Assembly: GCF_003122215.1 (NCBI RefSeq)
Contig: NZ_QEYD01000009.1
Coordinates: 124,001 to 188,000 of the forward strand
Reading direction: 5' to 3'
Source: Pararhodobacter marinus
GTDB lineage: Bacteria; Pseudomonadota; Alphaproteobacteria; Rhodobacterales; Rhodobacteraceae
Length of the DNA: 64,000 nt
Shown: piece by piece, positions 17,015-24,524 of the stretch
Numbering within the stretch: the stretch's first letter is position 1
Layout of the letters: the number at the start of each line of letters is the position of its first letter
Made by a program: the position numbers and the translations under genes
Notes under the pieces: generated by a model
Database searches by the model: none
What the model saw: the letters and a program-made list of their open reading frames with translations, nothing else
What the model was told of the DNA's origin: nothing

Positions 17015-17112
17015 TGGGCTTTCCTCCCGTTCGAGGTGGCTGCGGGCTTCGGTTGGCGGTTCAGGATCAGTTCGGATTTGAGCCATTCAACGAGGTCGTT
17101 CTGCCGGGTCAT
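17011..17112 (-). CDS. 33-codon micro-ORF coupled between fdsB and fdsA
   Basis: Reading frame of 33 codons beginning MTRQNDLVEWLKSELIL and ending NGRKAQ. Its ATG overlaps the fdsB stop (ATGA) and its own TGA overlaps the fdsA ATG (ATGA), so it exactly fills the gap between the two genes. The first half is a plausible amphipathic helix; the second half is Pro/Lys/Arg-rich. The fdsA ribosome site lies inside its last codons. No family recognised. It may be a real small protein, or a leader that only keeps ribosomes moving from fdsB to fdsA. Confidence 0.5.
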   Translation of the reverse strand: MTRQNDLVEWLKSELILNRQPKPAATSNGRKAQ

Positions 17113-18635
17113 TCGGCGGCCTCCTTCGCGGTGGCGAAATCGTCGGGGAAATGCGTGAGCGCCGACAGAACCGGATAGGGGGTGAACCCGCCCAGTGCAC
17201 AGAGCGAGCCCGATTTCATCGTGTTGCACAGGTCGGTGATCAGCGGCAGGCCCGAGGTATCGCCCGCCGCGACGCGGTCCAGCGTCTCGACCCCGCGCAC
17301 CGCGCCGATCCGGCAGGGCGTGCATTTCCCGCAGCTTTCGATGGCGCAGAATTCCATCGCGAAGCGCGCCATTTTCAGCATGTCGGTGCTGTCATCGGCG
17401 ATGGTCAGACCGGCATGGCCGATGAGACCGTCCTTGGCCGCGAAATCCTCATAGGTGAAGGGCGTGTCGAACAGCGCGGGCGGGAACCATGCGCCCAGTG
17501 GTCCGCCGACCTGCACCGCCTTCACCGGACGGCCCGAAGCCGTGCCGCCGGCGATGTCCTCGACGATCTCGCCCAGCGAGAGGCCGAAGGCCGTCTCGAA
17601 CAGGCCGCCGTATTTCACGTTGCCGGCGATCTGCAGCGCCATCGTCCCGTGCGAACGACCCATGCCGTAATTCTTGTAGAACGCCGCGCCGCGATCCATG
17701 ATCACCGGCACCGATGCCAGCGAGATCACGTTGTTGACGACCGTGGGCTTGCCCATGAAGCCTTCGAGCGCCGGAAGCGGCGGCTTCGCGCGCACCACGG
17801 CGCGCTTGCCTTCCATCGAGTTCAGAAGGCTCGTCTCCTCGCCGCAGACATAGGCGCCAGCGCCCACGCGGACTTCCATGTCGAAGCTGTAATCCGATCC
17901 CATGACGCGCGGGCCAAGGATGCCTTCGCGACGCGCGATCTCGATCGCCTTCTGGAACTGGCTGATCGCGACCGGGTATTCCGACCGGGTATAGATATAG
18001 CCCTTGGTCGCCCCCACCGCGATACCGGCGATGGCCATGCCTTCGATCAGGGTGAAGGGGTCGCCTTCCATCAGCATCCGGTCGGCGAAGGTGGCGCTGT
18101 CGCCCTCGTCGGCATTGCAGACGATGTATTTCTGCGGACCGGCGGCGTCGTGCACCGTCTTCCACTTGATCCCGGTCGGGAAGCCCGCGCCGCCCCGGCC
18201 GCGCAGGCCCGAATCGGTGACTTCCTGCACGATCTCGGCGGGCGCCATCGACAGCGCGCGTTTCAGGCCTTTCAGCCCGTGATGCAATTCGTAATCATGC
18301 AGCGACAACGGGTCGATGATGCCGCAACGCGCGAAGGTCAGGCGCGTCTGGCGCACCATCCACGGCAATTCCTCGGTCAGGCCAAGCGCCTTGGGATGGC
18401 TTTCCAGCCCGTCGAACAGCGCGGCCACGTCTTCGGGCTCCATCGGGCCAAAGGCCAGGCGGCCATCGTCGGTGGCGACTTCGACCAGCGGTTCCAGCCA
18501 GACCATCCCGCGCGAGCCGTTGCGCACGATGGTGATATCGACGCCGCGCTTGGCGGCTTCGGCGGTGATCGCGTCGGCAACGTCATCGGCACCCAGGGCG
18601 ACGGCGGCCGAATCAAGGGGGACCCAGATCTTCAT
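17109..18635 (-). CDS. fdsB: NAD-dependent formate dehydrogenase beta subunit FdsB
   Basis: Diaphorase subunit (508 aa), homologous to NuoF, passing electrons from FdsA to NAD+ via FMN. An N-terminal thioredoxin-like part (about 1-110) is fused to the NuoF-like core. FMN/NADH-site motifs are GRGGAGFPTGIKW and NADEGDSATFADR; the [4Fe-4S] site is ESCGKCTPCRIG with a downstream Cys in LCNTMKSGSLCALG. Start and stop overlap the fdsG stop and the micro-ORF start. Length and domain order match FdsB of soluble formate dehydrogenases. Confidence 0.97.
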   Translation of the reverse strand: MKIWVPLDSAAVALGADDVADAITAEAAKRGVDITIVRNGSRGMVWLEPLVEVATDDGRLAFGPMEPEDVAALFDGLESHPKALGLTEELPWMVRQTRLTFARCGIIDPLSLHDYELHHGLKGLKRALSMAPAEIVQEVTDSGLRGRGGAGFPTGIKWKTVHDAAGPQKYIVCNADEGDSATFADRMLMEGDPFTLIEGMAIAGIAVGATKGYIYTRSEYPVAISQFQKAIEIARREGILGPRVMGSDYSFDMEVRVGAGAYVCGEETSLLNSMEGKRAVVRAKPPLPALEGFMGKPTVVNNVISLASVPVIMDRGAAFYKNYGMGRSHGTMALQIAGNVKYGGLFETAFGLSLGEIVEDIAGGTASGRPVKAVQVGGPLGAWFPPALFDTPFTYEDFAAKDGLIGHAGLTIADDSTDMLKMARFAMEFCAIESCGKCTPCRIGAVRGVETLDRVAAGDTSGLPLITDLCNTMKSGSLCALGGFTPYPVLSALTHFPDDFATAKEAAE

Positions 18636-19114
18636 CAGCGCGCTCCCTCAAGGATCTTGTCCAGTTTCGCCGCGTCGGCACGGCCCACCAGCTTGCCGTT
18701 GACCATGGCCGCCGGTCCGCAGGCGCACAGGCCCAGACAGAACACCGGCTCCAGCGTGATCGCGCCATCCGCGGTCGTGTCGTGCCAGTCGATGCCCAGC
18801 TTTTCGCGCGTGCGGTCGGCCAGCGCGTCGGCGCCCACGGATTGGCAGGCTTCCGCGCGGCACAGCTTCAGCACCGTGCGGCCCGCCGGGTTCTCGCGGA
18901 AGTCATGGTAGAAGGACATCACGCCATGCGCCTCGGCGCGGCTGATGTTCAGATCCTGCGCGATGATCGGCAGCGCTTCCTGCGGGACATGGCCGAAAGC
19001 CTCCTGCACGGCATGCAGGATCGGCAGCAGCGGCCCTTCGAGGTCGCGATGGGCGTTGAGAATGTCGCGCAGGGTTTCTTCGCCTGCAGCGTCAAAGGCG
19101 GGTGTGGCTGGCAT
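18635..19114 (-). CDS. fdsG: NAD-dependent formate dehydrogenase gamma subunit FdsG
   Basis: Subunit of 159 aa homologous to NuoE, with one thioredoxin-like [2Fe-2S] centre. Its four cysteines are LCRAEACQ and FCLGLCACGP. The preceding helical part (ILHAVQEAFGHVPQEALPII) is typical of NuoE-type proteins. The ATG at 19114 is preceded by a GGAGGAG site, which rules out the longer frame to 19165. First gene of the operon; the fdsB start overlaps its stop (TGATG). Confidence 0.97.
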   Translation of the reverse strand: MPATPAFDAAGEETLRDILNAHRDLEGPLLPILHAVQEAFGHVPQEALPIIAQDLNISRAEAHGVMSFYHDFRENPAGRTVLKLCRAEACQSVGADALADRTREKLGIDWHDTTADGAITLEPVFCLGLCACGPAAMVNGKLVGRADAAKLDKILEGAR

Positions 19115-19163
19115 GTGGCTCCTCCGACCGGATTGACGGTTTCCTACCGGGAAAGCGATTGCC

Positions 19164-19208
19164 ATTCAAATTGTGAATTCCGTTGTTTGATAGATTGTAT
19201 CTATCGAA
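19164..19208 (-). promoter_or_regulatory. Two inverted repeats upstream of fdsG, probable LysR operator
   Basis: In the 110 bp between the LysR gene and fdsG lie two dyads: ATTCA-AATTG-TGAAT (19164-19178) and, at 19186-19208, arms TTTGATAGA and TCTATCGAA around TTGTA with one mismatch in 9. Both fit the loose T-N11-A style of LysR-family sites. The first is 50 bp from the fdsG start, so it may overlap the promoter. Confidence 0.55.
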
Positions 19209-19224
19209 CACGCGGGCCGCCCGG

Positions 19225-20103
19225 TCAGGCAAGGCTTTCGACGAAAGCGTCCAGCAAAAGGGTGCGCCGACCGACCGGAGGAAGGATGAAAGCGACATCC
19301 GAGATCCCGCCGACAGAGCCCGTCAGCGGGATGCAGCGCAGCGCGCGACCCTGCGCGTAGAACAGCGCGGTGGTCAGCGGCAGGATCGTCGCGGTATCGT
19401 GGTCGGTGATGTGGCTGATCAGCGCGATGATCGAGTTCGATTCGATCCTGGGCGCAGTGGCGATCCGCGCATGGGCGAGGTTGCGGTCGATGATCCGGCG
19501 GTTCTGCATGTCCGGGGTCAGCAGGCACAGCGAAAACCCGCCCAGCTCCTTCCAGTTCATGCTGTCGGGCAGGTCGGGATCGTCCTGCGTCACCAGCGCG
19601 TAGCTTTCCTCGTAAAGCGGCAGGGTCTTGAAGCCGGGCAGCCGGTCCTGTGCCTGATCGGCGCGCGCATAGGACAGGCCCGCGTCGATTTCGAACTCGG
19701 CCAGCCGTTCCAGGATCTCGTGGCTGTTGAGCGACAGGATCTGCAGCCGAACGCCCGGATGCTGGGCCAGGAACGGCTGCGTCAGGTCATGGACCGAGGC
19801 CAGCGCGGTCGGAATCACCCCCAGCCGCAGCGTGCCCGACAGGCCCTCGCGCGCGACGGCGACGTCGGATTTCAGCGCGCGCGCCTCGGCCACGATGGTC
19901 TTCGCGCGGGCAAGGACGCGCTCGCCCTCGGGGGTCAGGCCGATGAACCGCGCGCCGCGCTGCACAAGCTGAACGCCCAGCTGCTGTTCCAGCGACTTGA
20001 GGGCCGAGGACAGCGTGGGCTGGGTGACATGGCAAAGCTCGGCCGCGCGTCCGAAATGGCGCTCGCGTGCCAGGGCAATAAGCATTTCAAGCTTGTCGAT
20101 CAT
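19225..20103 (-). CDS. LysR-family regulator, likely of the fds operon
   Basis: LysR-type regulator (292 aa). The N-terminal winged helix reads HFGRAAELCHVTQPTLSSALKSLEQQLG (about residues 16-44), followed by the linker helix and a periplasmic-binding-like effector domain (from about residue 90, LRLGVIPTALASVHDLTQPF). It sits directly upstream of fdsG on the same strand, the usual position of fdsR-type regulators of formate dehydrogenase. The ATG at 20103 is preferred over the upstream TTG at 20121. It is divergent from the aminotransferase gene, 114 bp apart, so it could also act there. Confidence 0.88.
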   Translation of the reverse strand: MIDKLEMLIALARERHFGRAAELCHVTQPTLSSALKSLEQQLGVQLVQRGARFIGLTPEGERVLARAKTIVAEARALKSDVAVAREGLSGTLRLGVIPTALASVHDLTQPFLAQHPGVRLQILSLNSHEILERLAEFEIDAGLSYARADQAQDRLPGFKTLPLYEESYALVTQDDPDLPDSMNWKELGGFSLCLLTPDMQNRRIIDRNLAHARIATAPRIESNSIIALISHITDHDTATILPLTTALFYAQGRALRCIPLTGSVGGISDVAFILPPVGRRTLLLDAFVESLA

Positions 20104-20217
20104 GTGTTTAGCATGCTCCAAACTGAGAGCGGCGGAAAGTGCGCAAGAGCCCGCGCATCAAGGTTTTCCCACCCGGACAACGGGCTACGTGGGGACGGGA
20201 GAAAAGAGGAGGGTTGC

Positions 20218-21363
20218 ATGCATATCGAACCGTTCGGGGTCGAGATCTGGATGAACGCATGGGAAACCCAGTGCGAATGGAACCTTGCCGAGACCTGCGT
20301 CGACAGCCTGACCATCGGTGAGTTGCTGGAACTCACCGGGGCCAATGCGGACATGCTGGCCCAGCTTCTGCCGATGCGCATGAGCTATGGCGATATCGAC
20401 GGCTCCGACCGCCTGCGCCGCGCCATCGCGCAGCTCTATGACCGTCAGACGCCCGAGCGGATCATCGTCACCCACGGCACGATCGGCGCGAACATGCTGG
20501 TGCACAAGGCGCTGGTCGGACGGGGCGACCGGGTCGTGTCGATCGTGCCGACCTATCAGCAGCACCATTCGATTCCCGAAAGCCTTGGCGCCGATGTCCA
20601 CCTGCTGCATCTGCGGCCCGAGGATGGCTGGCTGCCCGATCTCGACCGCCTGCGCGCGCTGGTCCGGCCCGGCACGAAGCTGATCGCGCTGACCAATCCC
20701 AACAACCCGACCGGCGCGCTCATCCCGCGCGCCATGCTGGACGAGATCGCCGCCATCGCCCGCGAGGCCGGCGCCTATGTGCTGTGCGACGAGGTCTATC
20801 GCGGCACCGATCAGGATGGCGACGGGCGCAGCGCGTCGATGGCCGATCTTTACGAGAAGGGGATTTCGACCGCCGGCATGTCCAAGGCGTTCTCGCTGGC
20901 GGGGCTGCGGCTGGGCTGGATCGCCGCCCCGCCCGAGGTGATCGCCGCGGTATCCGTCCACCGCGATTACGACACGATCAGCGTGGGGCGGATCGACGAT
21001 CATTTCGCCAGTGTCGCGCTGGAGAATGCCGAGCGGATCCTCGCCCGCTCGCAGCGCATCACGCGCACCAATCTGCAGATCCTGTCGGACTGGATCGACC
21101 GCGAGCCGCTGCTCGACTGGGTGCCGCCGCGCTCGGGCACAACCGCTTTCGTGCGCTACGACCTGCCGCTGACCTCGCAGGAATTCTGTCTCGACCTGCT
21201 CGAGGAAACCGGGGTGATGTTCACGCCCGGCTCGGCGCTGGGCGTCGAGGGCTATCTGCGGATCGGTTTCGCCAATTCCACCGAGATCCTGCGCGAGGGA
21301 CTGGCGCGGACCAGCGTTTTCCTGGCCCGCAGGCCCCGCCCGGGAACGATTTACGCCGCCTGA
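20218..21363 (+). CDS. PLP-dependent class I/II aminotransferase-fold enzyme
   Basis: Fold-type I PLP enzyme (381 aa). Visible motifs: THGTIGANMLVHKAL (cofactor phosphate region), LTNPNNPTGALI (substrate and ring binding), LCDEVYRG, and the Schiff-base Lys in GMSKAFSLAGLRLGW with a C-terminal Arg in YLRIGFAN. The N-terminus (IEPFGVEIWMNAWE, NLAETCVDSLT) resembles capreomycidine-synthase or arginine-oxidase-like members rather than typical aspartate aminotransferases, but this sub-assignment is tentative. A GAGGAGGG ribosome site precedes the ATG at 20218. The stop codon is buried in a terminator hairpin. Substrate unknown. Confidence 0.85.
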   Translation: MHIEPFGVEIWMNAWETQCEWNLAETCVDSLTIGELLELTGANADMLAQLLPMRMSYGDIDGSDRLRRAIAQLYDRQTPERIIVTHGTIGANMLVHKALVGRGDRVVSIVPTYQQHHSIPESLGADVHLLHLRPEDGWLPDLDRLRALVRPGTKLIALTNPNNPTGALIPRAMLDEIAAIAREAGAYVLCDEVYRGTDQDGDGRSASMADLYEKGISTAGMSKAFSLAGLRLGWIAAPPEVIAAVSVHRDYDTISVGRIDDHFASVALENAERILARSQRITRTNLQILSDWIDREPLLDWVPPRSGTTAFVRYDLPLTSQEFCLDLLEETGVMFTPGSALGVEGYLRIGFANSTEILREGLARTSVFLARRPRPGTIYAA

Positions 21364-21377
21364 TCGCTCAGGCGGCG
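21354..21377. terminator. Bidirectional hairpin terminator overlapping a stop codon
   Basis: CGCCGCCTGA and TCAGGCGGCG form a perfect 10-bp stem around TCGC. The left arm contains the aminotransferase stop codon. The convergent MFS gene ends 22 bp further on. No T-run follows, so strength is uncertain. Confidence 0.6.
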
Positions 21378-21399
21378 CAAGAGGGTCGGCTTGCCGATG

Positions 21400-22590
21400 T
21401 CAGGCGGCAAGCTGGCGCGTCGTCAGCGCGGCGGCCGCGCTGAGGAAGGCCAGGATCCCGCAGCCCGCGATGACGCTGAGCATGCTCACCGCCGAGTTCT
21501 CCAGGAACAGGCTGGTCACGGCGATCATCAGGCCGCCGGTCAGCATCTGGATCGTTCCGCCGATCGACGCCGCCAGTCCCGCGATATCGGGATGCGGGTC
21601 CATCGCCATCGCCATCGTCGTCGGCAGCGCCAGCCCAAGGCAGGCATTGGCGACGAACAGCCCGCCCACGACCACGGGCAGCGAGGCAAAGCCCGCCCAG
21701 CCAACCAGCGCCAGAACCACCGTCGCCGCCGCGAAACCGCTGACCGCGCCCGAGATCACGCGCTCCAGCCCGAACCGGCCGGACAGGCGGCCCGAAAGCT
21801 GCGACGCGCCGAAGAAGCCCACGGCGTTGATCGCGAAAGCCAGCGAGAAGCCGGTCGGCGACAGGCCGAATTCGCGGGTATAGACGAAGCTGCCCGAGGC
21901 GAGGAAAACGAAGAAGCTGGCCATGCCGAAGCCGCCGATCATCGTCAGGCCCAGGAAGGTCCGGTCCGTCAGCAACCGCCGCGCGCCCGCCCAGATCGCC
22001 CGCAGCCGCACCGGCTGGCGCCGCTCGGCAGGCAGGCTTTCGGGCAGCACGAACAGGATCAGCAACAGGCTCAGCACCGAGGCCCCGGCCAGAACGCCGA
22101 AGATCTCGCGCCAGCCGCCGAAGGTCATCACCATCGAGCCGGTCAGCGGCGCCAGCATCGGCGAGACCGAGATCACGATCATGATCGCCGACATCATCCG
22201 CGCCGCATCGGCGCCCGAGGCCATGTCGCGGATCACCGCGCGCGGCACCGTCATCAGCGTCGCCGCCCCCAGCGCCTGCAGCGCGCGCGCGCCGATCAGG
22301 GTGCCGATATTGGGCGCCATCGCCGCCAGAACCGAAGCCACGAGGAAGATGGACACGCCGATCACCAGCGGACGCTTACGCCCCAGCGCGTCGGACATCG
22401 GGCCGTAGATCATCTGCGCGATGCCGAAAACCAGGAAATACGCGGTCAGGGTCAGCGCGGCCCCGGCCTCGGTCGTGCCGAGATCGGTGGCGACCTGCGG
22501 CAGGGCAGGCAGGTACATGTCGATCGCAAAGGGACCGACAGCGGCGAGAAGCCCAAGCAAAAGGGCCATGCGGAAACGGGGATCGCGCAT
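21400..22590 (-). CDS. Bcr/CflA-type MFS drug exporter
   Basis: Twelve-helix major facilitator of 396 aa. The family signature is present: GPFAIDMYLPALPQVATDLG at the end of helix 1, then QMIYGPMSDALGRKRPLVIG (motif A between helices 2 and 3) and QALGAATLMTVPRAVIRDM. These match the Bcr/CflA subfamily of bicyclomycin/chloramphenicol-type exporters; the true substrate is unknown. The ATG at 22590 gives a short cytoplasmic N-terminus; the longer frame to 22686 would add an unconserved leader. It stands alone, convergent with the aminotransferase. Confidence 0.9.
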   Translation of the reverse strand: MRDPRFRMALLLGLLAAVGPFAIDMYLPALPQVATDLGTTEAGAALTLTAYFLVFGIAQMIYGPMSDALGRKRPLVIGVSIFLVASVLAAMAPNIGTLIGARALQALGAATLMTVPRAVIRDMASGADAARMMSAIMIVISVSPMLAPLTGSMVMTFGGWREIFGVLAGASVLSLLLILFVLPESLPAERRQPVRLRAIWAGARRLLTDRTFLGLTMIGGFGMASFFVFLASGSFVYTREFGLSPTGFSLAFAINAVGFFGASQLSGRLSGRFGLERVISGAVSGFAAATVVLALVGWAGFASLPVVVGGLFVANACLGLALPTTMAMAMDPHPDIAGLAASIGGTIQMLTGGLMIAVTSLFLENSAVSMLSVIAGCGILAFLSAAAALTTRQLAA

Positions 22591-22748
22591 CGGGAAACCT
22601 GTGGATCTGTCGAAATCGGGAAACCCGCGCGCGACGGCGCCCGGGCAAGGGTCCGGGGAATATCGTTTGCATGTGAAACAAGTCAAGGCAGCAGCCGAGG
22701 TTTTCGTACCCCGTCTCCGCGGCGCGTCAATTTCCGCGCATCGCCGCT

Positions 22749-24362
22749 TCAGACCCGGCGGTCGGCCCGGATCATGTCGGCGGCCTTTTCGGCGATCATG
22801 ATCGCGGGGGCATTGGTATTGCCCGAGACGATACGCGGCATGATCGAGGCATCGACCACCCGCATCCCGCGCAGCCCGTTAACCCTGAGCGCGGGATCGA
22901 CCACGGCAGCCCCGTCCGTGCCCATCGCGCAGGTCCCGACCGGGTGATACACGGTGCGCGCGTGGCGGCGCAGATAGGCGCGCAGGCCGGGTTCGTCCGT
23001 GACAGCCTCGCCCGGGATCACCTCGGTCAGGCCGTGCCGCGCCATCGGGTCTTGCCGCAGGATCCGCCGGGCAAGGGCGATGCCCCGGAGCAGCCGCTCG
23101 GTATCGCTGTCGGCCTGCAACAGGCCCAGATCGACCTGCGGGCGCCCCTCGGGGCCTGAGCGCGTCACCGAGCCCCGGCTGTCGGGGCGAAGCACGCAGG
23201 TATGCACCGACACGCCATGCCCCCATTCCACCATCCGCCCCCGGTGGCTTTTCAGTCCGGGAATCAGGTGGAACTGGATATCCGGGCGCGGCTCGGCGGG
23301 CGATGAGCGCACGAAGCCCCCCGCCTCGACCATGTTCGATGCGAACATGCCGCGCGACCGGGTGACCCAGTTCAGCAGATCCAGCGCCCGGCGCGGCAGC
23401 GCGGGCAGCGAGACGCCATAGGCCGCGCGGCTCTGCGTGCGGCAGATCACCATGCAATCCACATGGTCCTGCAGATTGCGTCCGACACCCGGCAAATCGT
23501 GCACGGGCGCGCCGCCCCAGCCCGCGATCTCGTCAGCCGGGCCGATCCCAGAGCGCAGCAGGATGTCGGGCGACCCGATGGCGCCCGCCGACAGGATGAT
23601 CTCGCCCGCCGCCGCGATCCGCATGATCGTTCCATCCGCCCGGCGCCCGAGGACCGCCGTGGCGCGACGGTCGGTGATCTCGATCCGCTCAACCTCGATC
23701 CCGGTTTCGATGCGCAGATTGGGCCTTCCACGCACCGGCTTCAGGAAGGCTTCGGCGGTCGAGTGGCGTTTGCCCCCTTTCTGCGTGACCTGGTAGAGGC
23801 CCATGCCCTCGGGTTCGGGCGTGTTGAAATCGGCGCAGGCGCCCAGTTGCAATTGCCCGGCCGCGTCCAGGAAATCGGCATCCACGGGCGAGGGGTCGCG
23901 CAGGTCCGATACCGAAAGCGGGCCGTCGCGTCCGTGATAGGCATCGTCGAGCGCGGGGTCCGAATTGGCCTCGGACTTGCGGAAATAGGGCAGGACCGAG
24001 TCGTAATCCCAGCCCGTGCAGCCCATCGCCGCCCAGTCGTCGTAATCCGCGCGGTGGCCCCGGATATAGATCATCCCGTTGATCGCCGACGACCCGCCCA
24101 GCACCCGCCCGCGCGGGATCGAGATCCGGCGCCCGTCCAGCGCGGCCTGCGGGGTCGAGGCATAGAGCCAGTTGTGGCGCCGGTCCTTCGTCAGCACCAT
24201 CACTCCCAGCGGAACGCGGATCAGCGGGCTGCGGTCCCGTGGCCCGGCCTCAATCAGGCAGACGCGGGTGGCTGGGTCCTCGCTCAGCCGGTGGGCCAGC
24301 ACGGCGCCGGACGATCCCGCGCCGACGATGACGTAATCGAAGTGTGGTGTCTCAGCCGTCAC
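22749..24362 (-). CDS. GMC-family FAD-dependent alcohol dehydrogenase/oxidase
   Basis: Glucose-methanol-choline oxidoreductase (537 aa, GTG start at 24362 behind GGAGGAG). The FAD dinucleotide motif GAGSSG is at residues 14-19, then the GMC signature GRVLGGSSAINGMIYIRG, a second signature (GEIILSAGAIGSPDILLRSGIGP) and the C-terminal active-site stretch HPVGTCAMG to VSGNTNAPAIMIAEKAADMI. It looks like choline-dehydrogenase or long-chain/aromatic alcohol dehydrogenase members. It is divergent from the SARP-like regulator; the 17-bp repeat at 24431 lies 68 bp upstream of this start, in the same orientation and at similar distance as the copy in front of the P450 gene. That suggests joint control with the P450 operon. 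Confidence 0.92.
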   Translation of the reverse strand: MTAETPHFDYVIVGAGSSGAVLAHRLSEDPATRVCLIEAGPRDRSPLIRVPLGVMVLTKDRRHNWLYASTPQAALDGRRISIPRGRVLGGSSAINGMIYIRGHRADYDDWAAMGCTGWDYDSVLPYFRKSEANSDPALDDAYHGRDGPLSVSDLRDPSPVDADFLDAAGQLQLGACADFNTPEPEGMGLYQVTQKGGKRHSTAEAFLKPVRGRPNLRIETGIEVERIEITDRRATAVLGRRADGTIMRIAAAGEIILSAGAIGSPDILLRSGIGPADEIAGWGGAPVHDLPGVGRNLQDHVDCMVICRTQSRAAYGVSLPALPRRALDLLNWVTRSRGMFASNMVEAGGFVRSSPAEPRPDIQFHLIPGLKSHRGRMVEWGHGVSVHTCVLRPDSRGSVTRSGPEGRPQVDLGLLQADSDTERLLRGIALARRILRQDPMARHGLTEVIPGEAVTDEPGLRAYLRRHARTVYHPVGTCAMGTDGAAVVDPALRVNGLRGMRVVDASIMPRIVSGNTNAPAIMIAEKAADMIRADRRV

Positions 24363-24430
24363 AGACTCCTCCGCCGGTGCCGCGCATTGTTTCGCAACCC
24401 GGCCCGGTGGGGACAGCCTAGGCGCAAGCG

Positions 24431-24447
24431 CTTTGGTTTTTCTTTGG
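24431..24447 (-). promoter_or_regulatory. Operator-like 17-mer, copy 1 (GMC/regulator intergenic)
   Basis: CTTTGGTTTTTCTTTGG on the plus strand, that is two CTTTGG half-sites at an 11-bp period. The exact reverse complement occurs at 25991-26007. Direct repeats one helix turn apart are the usual target style of SARP/OmpR-type winged helices. Distance to the GMC start is 68 bp, to the regulator start 77 bp. Confidence 0.7.
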
Positions 24448-24524
24448 TATGTGTCGTGAGCTGACATACTCTCCTGAGACAACCTCTCTTTCAGCGGCCC
24501 GAAGGAAAGGAAGGGGATGAGGAC

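Noticed and set aside
14018-17158. Open frame of about 1046 codons on the plus strand
   Set aside because: Antisense shadow of fdsA, whose cofactor motifs are complete on the other strand; the plus-strand translation has no recognisable domain.
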